Positions 57,236-63,734 of a stretch of DNA of 64,000 nt are shown piece by piece. The notes under the pieces are model-generated. The model was not told the DNA's origin, searched no databases, and saw only the letters and a list, made by a program, of their open reading frames with translations. How positions within the stretch are numbered: position 1 is the first letter of the stretch; the number at the start of each line of letters is the position of its first letter. Made by a program: the position numbers and the translations under genes. Source of the stretch: an uncultured Marinomonas sp. Its GTDB lineage: Bacteria; Pseudomonadota; Gammaproteobacteria; Pseudomonadales; Marinomonadaceae. The stretch spans positions 43,595 through 107,594 of the forward strand of contig CANLRQ010000010.1 in NCBI GenBank assembly GCA_947493575.1, in the 5' to 3' direction.

Positions 57236-57571
57236 ATGGCAAAGATCATAATGCAGAATGTGAAAATAAAGTCTGCAAATGGTGGTTCAATTAAAAACTA
57301 TGAATCAGTTGAAATGAACGAAGTAGAAATGGAGTTCACTGGTAACTCAATTGACTTCGTAACAGACGAAAATGTAGCTATTTTTCGTGATGCTGTAAAA
57401 GCCATGAATTCCAATGAGATTGTGGATTTAGCAAAAGCATTACAAAACCAATCTACTGAAAAGCAAGAATCGGTCATAAAGAAATCGAAGCTATCAACTG
57501 TATTAGGGTACGTCAAAGAAGTAAAACCACTAGTAAATTGGATTATCGAGTTGGGTAAGAATGTAAATTAA
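57236..57571 (+). CDS. Small protein of unknown function (cassette gene)
   Basis: 111 residues, AGGA 9 bases upstream. Opens MAKIIMQNVKIKSANG, then a Glu-rich beta-like part (about 15-50) and a helical part (about 50-95), ending VKPLVNWIIELGKNVN. No signal peptide, no domain recognised. It is directly preceded by R2 copy a and its stop codon is the first three bases of repeat R4, so it appears to be cassette cargo. Confidence 0.65.
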   Translation: MAKIIMQNVKIKSANGGSIKNYESVEMNEVEMEFTGNSIDFVTDENVAIFRDAVKAMNSNEIVDLAKALQNQSTEKQESVIKKSKLSTVLGYVKEVKPLVNWIIELGKNVN

Positions 57572-57617
57572 TACAAGCCACTCATACAGTTAATTTATAT
57601 ATTTCAATAAGTTAGTA
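57569..57617 (+). repeat. R4 repeat, copy 1 (49 bp)
   Basis: TAATACAAGCCACTCATACA followed by GTTAATTTATATATTTCAAT and AAGTTAGTA. A second copy at 63672-63720 differs at two positions, and 61165-61183 holds part of it. It starts with the stop codon of the gene before it. Confidence 0.75.
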
Positions 57618-57627
57618 AAATTTCCTG

Positions 57628-57816
57628 AGGCAGACATCATTTGATGTAATAAAGAGACTTTTTTATCTTGTAGGGTAAGTCGGAAAAGCCGTAGGCGCCT
57701 TCCGACATTTTGAGCTGGCGGCAATACAATGGGTTATTCATAAAGCAAAAAGCCTTCGTCTTTTCTGCTTGCGTCATTGTCGTCGTCAGCGCAGAAAAGA
57801 CAGAAGGCTTTTTTTG
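57628..57816. repeat. Partial R1 unit with leader and terminator hairpin
   Basis: GAGGCAGACATCATTTGATG leader, then GTCGGAA-TTCCGAC hairpin and the long stem AAGCCTTCGTCTTTTCTGC to GCAGAAAAGACAGAAGGCTT, followed by TTTTT (57741-57816). Same order at 59262-59421. The stem is a good bidirectional terminator. Confidence 0.8.
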
Positions 57817-57820
57817 AGTC

Positions 57821-58094
57821 AGTCAATAACAAGGGTAAAAAATAACAGGTTGCGAAGTCTGAGGTATCTTGCTTGCCTAATACTTAGAATTCGAGTAAAA
57901 GTATAAAAAAGCAATACAAAAAAATCTAAAAACACGAAGGTTTTTGAAAAGTAACCTTCGAAAGTACAAAAAAACACCGCGATATAAACAGGGACGTCGC
58001 CAATCTTGAAAAATCAAATTCCCTATAAATAAAGCGGCCGTCCAACAGACGGTTATAACCATGGCTGCGCCACTGTATAACCGCTTAGTAGTTA
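57821..58094 (+). repeat. R2 element copy b (274 bp), ends in attC-like structure
   Basis: Near-identical to copy c. attC-like part at 58040-58097: R'' GTCCAAC, CGGTTATAACCATGGC pairing with GCCACTGTATAACCG (one extra base in the left arm), R' GTTATGC. The DUF3800 cassette begins at GTTATGC. Confidence 0.78.
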
Positions 58095-58122
58095 TGCTGA
58101 AAAGATAGTATGGCGTAACTGT

Positions 58123-58950
58123 CTAGTTATTAAATTTCTCGGACAGCTTATCCAGGCTAGATTTACTTGCTTTTCTAGGTAGACTATTTCTAACATTACT
58201 TCTTTTTTGTGCATTAGCTATTCTGTCGCCAAAGTAACGCTTAAACAGTTCATAGTCAGGTTTAATATCTGGCTCTACATCAAAGTATGAAATTTTACCG
58301 TAAATAGAGCAAAACCAATCTGCACATTGGATTGTTTGGTACAGTTGGCTATCTACTTGTACAGGCGCTTCAACTAGTTGAAACTTTTGTTGTTGGTGCA
58401 TTTCATAAATAGCATTTTTTACTATGTGAGTTCGTGTTTCATGATCATCCATAAATATCAGAAACTGAGCATCTTGTGCTTTAAATTCGTCATCGAGCCT
58501 TTTAATTATTTCTTTTAAACTACTTGTATAAACACGTTGAGGATCGTGATTTTCAACTCCAGTTTTCTTTGCTTCTCCCACATAAAATAAAAAACCACCA
58601 TCTTTCGTTATACGGTTAATTATTCTATTCGTAGAGCTAGTTAATTCTTTTTTATAATTGCGGAGGTTGGTTACAGAATATTGCTTTGAACCTTTCTTTT
58701 CCCAAGTAGATAATTGAAAGTTTTTCCCATTTTCTTCTGACTTTTTACGTGCTTCAGGTATGTCATATGAGCCAAATAAATATTGTTTCAACTTAAAGAA
58801 AAACGAAGAAAATGATCTTACTTTTTCGGCAGGTAATACAAAACCACCTAGGCCGAAAACAGGATGTGTATTATGATGAGGGTCGTCGTTTGAAATGTAT
58901 GGGCCAACATGGCCAAATTCGTCTAAATAAACAATATAAAGCTGCGGCAT
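58123..58950 (-). CDS. DUF3800 domain protein (cassette gene, opposite orientation)
   Basis: 275 residues from the ATG at 58950 (GGA upstream); an upstream start at 59022 lacks a signal. The DUF3800 opening LYIVYLDEFGHVG has the conserved Asp-Glu, with Asp-Asp in LIFMDDHE and the late IQCADWFCSIYGK signature; the domain has an RNase H-like fold and is common on mobile elements and near defence genes. Its activity is not established. Inside the inferred cassette 58092-59133 it runs against the array, so it needs its own promoter. GCTCGAC/GTCGAGC (58978-59001) forms a hairpin upstream of its start. Confidence 0.85.
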   Translation of the reverse strand: MPQLYIVYLDEFGHVGPYISNDDPHHNTHPVFGLGGFVLPAEKVRSFSSFFFKLKQYLFGSYDIPEARKKSEENGKNFQLSTWEKKGSKQYSVTNLRNYKKELTSSTNRIINRITKDGGFLFYVGEAKKTGVENHDPQRVYTSSLKEIIKRLDDEFKAQDAQFLIFMDDHETRTHIVKNAIYEMHQQQKFQLVEAPVQVDSQLYQTIQCADWFCSIYGKISYFDVEPDIKPDYELFKRYFGDRIANAQKRSNVRNSLPRKASKSSLDKLSEKFNN

Positions 58951-59133
58951 AAGTTTCCATACTTTAAATACACGGAAGCTCGACCTAATTAAAAGTCGAG
59001 CCCCGAAATCAGCAGCAAACATATATATTGCTTGCTTCTGATTGAAAATATAGTAAATAGGTTGCTTTAAGTCAACTATATTGGGTTTAAAAATTTAAAG
59101 TTATTTGTTACTTTATGTGCGCATTCAGCATAA

Positions 59134-59228
59134 TCGGGTAGCCGGAGGTTCCTAACCTCCAGCCCCCACAACACCCTGCATGCGGCTCCGCACAGGGCGT
59201 TTCACTTAGGATGGTGAAGCGCGTCCAA
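59134..59228 (-). mobile_element. Group II intron 3'-end remnant 1
   Basis: On the minus strand it reads CATCCTAAGTGAAACGCC, TGTGCGGAGCCGCATG, GGGGGCTGGAGG and ends TACCCGA, then TTATGC. This matches the 3' end found at 60895-61160, where the maturase C-terminus is still attached. The boundary falls inside GCATAA (59128-59133), the expected R'' of the preceding cassette (start GTTATGC). Only about 95 bp of the intron remain. Confidence 0.6.
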
Positions 59229-59261
59229 CCTCTCGCAATGAATAAAGTCCTTCTTTCGCAG

Positions 59262-59421
59262 AGGCAGACATCATTTAACGTAATAAGGAGACTTTTTATC
59301 TTGTAGGGTAAGTCGGAAAAGCCGTAGGCGCCTTCCGACATTTTGAACCGGCGGCAATTCAATGGGTTATTCACAAAGCAAAAAGCCTTCGTCTTTTCTG
59401 CTTGCGTCACTGTCGTCGTCA
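59262..59421. repeat. Partial R1 unit copy, second
   Basis: GAGGCAGACATCATTTAACG, TATCTTGTAGGGTAAGTCGG, the GTCGGAA/TTCCGAC hairpin and the left half of the long stem, cut off after CACTGTCGTCGTC. It ends 10 bases before the DUF2971 stop. Confidence 0.78.
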
Positions 59422-59431
59422 CTTTTTTTCA

Positions 59432-60187
59432 TCATGAATCAATATTTAAAAGATTGTAGTCAAAACTGTAGGTTGATTTTGATGGGGTAGCTATATAAAT
59501 AGGAACTACATTGTTAGTGTCTTTGGCCCATTGTATAGCGTCTTGCTTTAATTCAGTTGATGCTCTGGCACCTAAAATAATTCTTGAAATACCTTGAATA
59601 GGAATGGGGAAAAGATATAGAGGTATACCATCAATAATTTTTGCAGGTTTATCTTTTTGTAAATTGAATATGCATCTACACTCTTGCTCGTGTTCCCATT
59701 CTTTCCCTTTCATAAAAGCAATATCAACCACATTTTCATCATAAAGATTTTTAATTCTTAATTTACTGTATTCTACATCTCTTAGAGAGATGAAGGATTG
59801 TTGTACATTTTCTTTGAGTTCAACAAGAAACCCTTTATTGTTATCTGCATAATAGCTCCACATTGTTAAAGAGTTCCCATTTTTAGCAAATGAAATTATT
59901 CCTTTCTGACTTGATTGAGAGATAATTTTATTTTTCAAGTCGTCAAACATTTTTTGCTTACCTGCATTAATTACAGATTCCGCATTTGGATCATGAGCGA
60001 ACTTTTTTTTTATTTTTTCAAAATCTGAATGAAATTGATCGCGTATTTTAGGAGGGGCATCATCAAAGACAGGATTCATTTCAAAAACGTCATTCAAGGC
60101 TGATGGCTGTGATAGCCTTAGATAGAAGTTCTTTTTATCTATAACCTTATCAAAAAGATTTGGTGGAATGTACTTGTATAGATGCAA
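59432..60187 (-). CDS. DUF2971 domain protein
   Basis: 251 residues, cytosolic. The N-terminal LYKYIPPN and LSQPSALNDVFEMNPVF, followed by NSLTMWSYYADNNKGFLVEL and EWEHEQECRCIF, are typical of DUF2971, a family frequent on mobile and defence islands. No function established. It is next to a LexA-type palindrome (60280), but on the opposite side from its own start by about 90 bases. Low GC like the other cassette genes. Confidence 0.85.
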   Translation of the reverse strand: MHLYKYIPPNLFDKVIDKKNFYLRLSQPSALNDVFEMNPVFDDAPPKIRDQFHSDFEKIKKKFAHDPNAESVINAGKQKMFDDLKNKIISQSSQKGIISFAKNGNSLTMWSYYADNNKGFLVELKENVQQSFISLRDVEYSKLRIKNLYDENVVDIAFMKGKEWEHEQECRCIFNLQKDKPAKIIDGIPLYLFPIPIQGISRIILGARASTELKQDAIQWAKDTNNVVPIYIATPSKSTYSFDYNLLNIDS

Positions 60188-60279
60188 TGTGTATTCTCCC
60201 TAATATATAAAATTTGATGGTGTATGCTAGTCTATTGCTTTGTCCATATTGTGTCCATATAGGGGTGTTTAAAAGGGTA

Positions 60280-60303
60280 TTAACTGTATAAATATACAGT
60301 TAA
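60280..60303. promoter_or_regulatory. LexA-type palindrome (SOS box)
   Basis: CTGTATAAATATACAG at 60284-60299 fits CTGT-N8-ACAG, extended to 11-bp arms TTAACTGTATA and TATACAGTTAA around two A. It lies between the divergent DUF2971 gene (92 bases) and the DUF4145 frame (1 base before its first open codon). Confidence 0.75.
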
Positions 60304-60894
60304 TACAAAGTAAAGAATGTAGAAAATACGCTGTATTGCAGTGTTTTAGGGGGCAAGTGTAATAACTTTTACAGCTTTGTCCCTAAAGGCTTTTCAGTAG
60401 TCACTTGTTCATCATGTGACGACTTTACGTTATGGGTAAAAAACGAAATTGTTTATCCTAAAAAAACTACGCTTCCACCGCCGAATGAAGATTTAAACGA
60501 GGATATAAAAGCGCTCTATCTTGAAGCTTCGTCAATTTTGGTTGACTCCCCAAAGGGCGCGACCGCTCTCTTGCGTTTGGCTCTTCAAAAATTATTGGAG
60601 CAAGTGGGCAAGAGCGGGAAGAATATTAATAATGATATAAAGTTATTAGTGGCTGAGGGTATGAGTCCAAAGATACAGCAGGCTTTAGATTTGCTAAGGG
60701 TAATAGGAAACAATGCTGTTCATCCTGGGCAAATAAACTTAGACGACAATACCGAAATTGCTCAAAAATTGTTTGGTATCTTAAACTTTATTGCTGAAGA
60801 GCTTATTACCAAGCCGAAAGAACTAGAAGACCTTTACGCTGATTTGATTCCAGCTGACACACAAGATCATATTAAACAACGAGATGGCACATAA
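60304..60894 (+). pseudogene. DUF4145-family gene, lacking a normal start codon
   Basis: The frame is open from 60304 and homology-like sequence runs from TCSSCDDFTLWVKNEIVYP (near 60400) through ALYLEASSILVDSPKGATAL, LRLALQKLLEQVG, GNNAVHPGQINLDD to LEDLYADLIP. No ATG, GTG or TTG occurs before a TTG at 60538, which would cut off the first half of the domain. So the 5' end has been lost or a rare start is used. The stop TAA at 60892 overlaps the intron-interrupted ATAA box. Confidence 0.7.
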
Positions 60895-61160
60895 TCGGGT
60901 AGCCGGAGGTTTCTAACCTCCAGCCCCCACAACACCATGCATGCGGCTCCGCACAGGGCGTTTCACTTAGGATGGTGAAGCGCGATCCAACCATCTCGCA
61001 ATGAATAAAGCCCTTCGGATTTTAAGTAATCAAGCGATAAGGCCTGATTGATCCCCGGAGTTTTAGCGCTGCGCCATGGCCCTTTGCTGGTAATACCACA
61101 TGCAACTGCGGCCTGAACATGTGCACCTAATCTCATTAAACAATTATATAAGACATCCAC
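60895..61160 (-). mobile_element. Group II intron remnant 2 with maturase C-terminus
   Basis: On the minus strand 61160-60963 encodes 65 residues like the end of a group II intron reverse transcriptase/maturase: ITSKGPWRSAKTPGINQALS and YLKSEGLYSLRDGWIALHHP. The rest (60962-60895) is the intron 3' end, reading GTGCGGAGCCGCATG and ending CCGA before TTATGTGCC. The 5' part is gone. Same boundary as remnant 1 (ATAA / TCGGGTAGCC on the plus strand). Confidence 0.72.
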
Positions 61161-61233
61161 CTATTTAATTTATATATTTCAATGGGCTAGCGTTAGTTGA
61201 TACAAAGCTGCCAAGTGCCATAAGTCACGTTAA

Positions 61234-61506
61234 GCAATAACAAGGGTAAAAAATATCAGACTGCGAAGTCTGAGGTATCTTGCTTGCCTAATACTTAGAA
61301 TTCGAGTAAAAGTATAAAAAAGCAATACGAAAAAAATCTAAAAACACGAAGGTTTTTGAAAAGTAACCTTCGAAAGTACAAAAAAACACCGCGATATAAA
61401 CAGGGACGTCGCCAATCTTGAAAAATCAAATTCCCTATAAATAAAGCGGCCGTCCAACAGACGGTTATAACCATGGCTGCGCCACTGTATAACCGCTTAG
61501 TAGTTA
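61234..61506 (+). repeat. R2 element copy c (273 bp), ends in attC-like structure
   Basis: Starts after CACGTTAAGC and ends TAGTAGTTA. attC-like part 61452-61509: R'' GTCCAAC, CGGTTATAACCATGGC against GCCACTGTATAACCG, R' GTTAAAT. The spacer before R' (7 bases) is longer than usual. It sits directly before the best cassette. 61161-61233 holds part of R4 and nothing else clear. Confidence 0.78.
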
Positions 61507-62277
61507 AATCTAAAAAGGAAAAGCTATGAGCGAAAACGAGTTGCATAAGACACTTGCATTTCTATCAGCAGATCCAATAGGAAGAGGTGCAGCTTTACTT
61601 ATTGGAATAATTGCATGCGCTTTTACATATGAGAATTTTCTCATTGCTCAAAAAGACGTTCAGCTTACCAGTAAGGATGAACTGATAGGTGTTAAAGATG
61701 AACGATTGAAACAGCTTAATGACAATATTGCTGGACTTAAAGTCGAATTAGACTATAAGCCACTAAAAGAAAAGCGATTACTAGATGAGCTAACCGAAAA
61801 AAATGAAACATTAAAGATGCAAAATGCAGCTTTATCAGAAATAGAGAAATCTGTTAAATCGAACGGTAATGATAAGCTAACAACTGCTGATCTAATCACC
61901 GAGGTCAAAAAGCTAAAAGAAACAAATGCTGAAATACGTAGAAAGCTAGCCACTTATGAATTTAGCACTTTGGTGCCAAATTTAGATATAAGAAAAGGTG
62001 ATTCATGGGAGGGCTTTGGCGGCCGAGTATTGCTCGGCTTGAAAGATGTATCCGTCAGCGGTTTTGCCAAAGTAAATTTCACCTATGACGGCGCAAGTGA
62101 ACCAAAAGAGATTGGGCCTGGCGATCAGTTTAAGTTTTTCGTAAATGATCAACGATACGTACTCAATATTCTTTCCGTTGTTTATGTTGGCAGTAAAATT
62201 ACTATATCCGTGTCAAAAGTGTAGGAATTTAACAATGGGCTTTACTGGATTCGCTCGCTCTCCAGTGAGCCCGGGCG
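61504..62277 (+). mobile_element. Integron-type gene cassette
   Basis: Bounded by G/TTAAAT at 61503-61509 and the attC R' GTTGAGG at 62277. R'' of its attC (ATTTAAC) is the exact reverse complement of its start (GTTAAAT), as required if the DNA was once a closed circular cassette. 774 bp, one gene, gene stop 2 bases before R''. Confidence 0.82.
61526..62224 (+). CDS. Membrane-anchored coiled-coil protein (cassette gene)
   Basis: 232 residues; AAGGAAAAG before the ATG. One membrane helix (about 20-36, GAALLIGIIACAFTY), a coiled coil (about 40-145, with ELTEKNETLKMQNAALSEIE) and a C-terminal beta-like domain (about 150-232; GGRVLLGLKDVSVSGFAKV, QRYVLNILSVVYVGSKITI). No family recognised. It fills the cassette, ending 2 bases before attC. 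The shape suggests a cytosolic or periplasmic sensor held at the membrane, but this is a guess. Confidence 0.75.
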   Translation: MSENELHKTLAFLSADPIGRGAALLIGIIACAFTYENFLIAQKDVQLTSKDELIGVKDERLKQLNDNIAGLKVELDYKPLKEKRLLDELTEKNETLKMQNAALSEIEKSVKSNGNDKLTTADLITEVKKLKETNAEIRRKLATYEFSTLVPNLDIRKGDSWEGFGGRVLLGLKDVSVSGFAKVNFTYDGASEPKEIGPGDQFKFFVNDQRYVLNILSVVYVGSKITISVSKV

Positions 62278-62283
62278 TTGAGG
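62227..62283 (+). other. attC recombination site (57 bp)
   Basis: R'' ATTTAAC (62227-62233), 5-base spacer AATGG, L'' GCTTTACTGGA (62239-62249), loop, L' TCCAGTGAGC (62261-62270), spacer CCGGGC, R' GTTGAGG (62277-62283). L'' pairs with L' with one extra base (T) in L'', the mark that sets strand and direction of IntI recombination. R' has a G where the consensus GTTRRRY has Y. The array reads left to right. Confidence 0.85.
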
Positions 62284-62659
62284 CTGTAGAATTACTCGAA
62301 AATAGACATTCAATGATTTGATTTCTGTACGGAGAGTGTCTAAAAACCAATTTTTATATGACAACAATCTTACTTTTCACCTAGCTGCGTGATTTTAGGT
62401 TTATTTTAACGTTATTCTTGAGGCTGTTTTTCTTGAATGAAAAATTCTACAGTCTCGTTATGTGCCACTTGTAACTATTTGTTTTATAAAATCTAATTTT
62501 GGTTTGTGCTTTTCTTGTAAAGAGTGGTTAATATGCTTGTATTCTTCATTTGATCATAAGGGTAGAGATATTGGCATGGTAGTAATATAATCACTGTAAG
62601 TCTTTCTATCTTATAAGTAGAAGAAGACTATGAATATCTTGTTCACTGGAGTAGATGTT
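62284..62659. other. Gap after attC, no gene seen
   Basis: About 376 AT-rich bases. I see no ORF, attC or named repeat. A TATAAT at 62586 lies 74 bases upstream of the small gene at 62660, without a good -35 box. Confidence 0.5.
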
Positions 62660-62872
62660 ATGGGCAATATTAATCGCACGCACTATCATGAGCTTAACCA
62701 GCTATTGTGGGATTTTCATGCCAAATTTATCGCGCCAAAAATGGCTTTTGAGCTTTACGAGCGACGTTGGGCTTACGTAGATCAACGAAATCTTTGTGAT
62801 GAAGAAGAAAAACTCATAGAGCAGTTAACTAAAGAGTTTGGTAATGGCGTTTTTATGCCAGCAACTTTCTAA
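62660..62872 (+). CDS. Small partner protein of AbiEii-like gene
   Basis: 70 residues from the ATG at 62660 with GGAG 8 bases upstream (the ATG at 62630 is less likely). Reads NRTHYHELNQLLWDFHAKFI, then ALL-helical ELYERRWAYVDQRNL and ends EFGNGVFMPATF. No helix-turn-helix recognised. One base separates its stop from the next start (TAATATG), as in toxin-antitoxin pairs, so it may be the antitoxin. Not a known AbiEi. Confidence 0.72.
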   Translation: MGNINRTHYHELNQLLWDFHAKFIAPKMAFELYERRWAYVDQRNLCDEEEKLIEQLTKEFGNGVFMPATF

Positions 62873-62873
62873 T

Positions 62874-63575
62874 ATGCCAAAATATTCAATAGAGCATCAT
62901 AAAATTATTGAGTCAGCGTTAAATAATTTTAACGCTGATTTTTTTTCAAAAAATAGCATTGTATTCGGTGGCGGCACGAGAATTGCCTTAGAGCTAGATG
63001 AATATAGAGAATCAATAGATATTGATTTTTTATGTCCAAATAAAATGTCTTACAGGGCGGTACGAGAGCAAGTTACAAATATTTCTCTGGGTGAGCTTGT
63101 TGTCGACGAATTTATTTATGTTCGCGAAATTAGAGCTGATAGAGATGCAGTTAGAACTGTAATTAAGCATCGTGATGTGAACATAAAATTGGAGTTTGTT
63201 AGTTTTGATGATTACGACCTTAAATCACTCGTGCCTGACACTAAATTCCCTATACCGTATCTAGACCAAGTCTCTTGTTTCTATACTAAGCTTTTAGCTA
63301 ATGCAGATAGAAAGTTAGTTCCACCTTATAAAGATATCTTTGATATTCTTGCAATGTATAAAGTTTGGGGTTCAATACCTAAATTAGCCATTGAATTAGC
63401 AGAAAATCATTATGGAAAAAAAATCATAATTCCTAACTTAATTCAGTCATTAGAAGCTATAGTTGAAAACCCAGAGAGTTATCTTTCTTCAACTAGAAAT
63501 GTAAGAATGAAGGAGAATTGGGCTAATGATATTCTATTTGAATTACCCAAAAAACTTCTTCTAGATTTAAAATAG
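62874..63575 (+). CDS. AbiEii-like nucleotidyltransferase (putative toxin)
   Basis: 233 residues from the ATG at 62874. The nucleotidyltransferase core is visible: VFGGGTRIALELDEYRESID with GG...(x)ID(I)DF (about residues 30-55, IDIDFLCP) and a second acidic strand KLEFVSF (about 104). PPYKDIFDILAMYKVWG near 160 is typical of the AbiEii/AbiGii family. AbiEii proteins transfer nucleotides to RNA and are type IV toxins. No AbiEi homologue is adjacent; a 70-residue gene takes its place. Confidence 0.85.
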   Translation: MPKYSIEHHKIIESALNNFNADFFSKNSIVFGGGTRIALELDEYRESIDIDFLCPNKMSYRAVREQVTNISLGELVVDEFIYVREIRADRDAVRTVIKHRDVNIKLEFVSFDDYDLKSLVPDTKFPIPYLDQVSCFYTKLLANADRKLVPPYKDIFDILAMYKVWGSIPKLAIELAENHYGKKIIIPNLIQSLEAIVENPESYLSSTRNVRMKENWANDILFELPKKLLLDLK

Positions 63576-63671
63576 ACAATTCCTAAATAAAAATTGATTG
63601 ATAAGATAAATGATTGATAAAAACGCCATCTATAAAAAATTGGCGTCACGCCTAGTGTAATTGCGGCAAAG

Positions 63672-63720
63672 TAATACAAGCCACTCACACAGTTAATTTA
63701 TATATTTCAATTAGTTAGTA
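63672..63720 (+). repeat. R4 repeat, copy 2 (49 bp)
   Basis: TAATACAAGCCACTCACACA, GTTAATTTATATATTTCAAT, TAGTTAGTA; two differences from the copy at 57569. It marks the right end of the accessory stretch, just before the hydrolase remnant. ACGCCA/TGGCGT at 63636-63652 could be a small stem after the AbiEii gene. Confidence 0.75.
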
Positions 63721-63734
63721 GTAATTTCGAGAAT

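Noticed and set aside
57569..57617. R4 as an attC site
   Set aside because: It contains GTTA but has no paired L boxes and no RYYYAAC in place.
56924..61546. Minus-strand frames in the R2 copies (sharing QDWRRPCLYRG)
   Set aside because: They recur only because the DNA repeats; the ends differ between copies, there is no good ribosome site and composition is unlike a protein.
62571..62591. Promoter TTGGCA - TATAAT before the AbiEii pair
   Set aside because: The spacer is only 9 bases, too short for a sigma-70 promoter.
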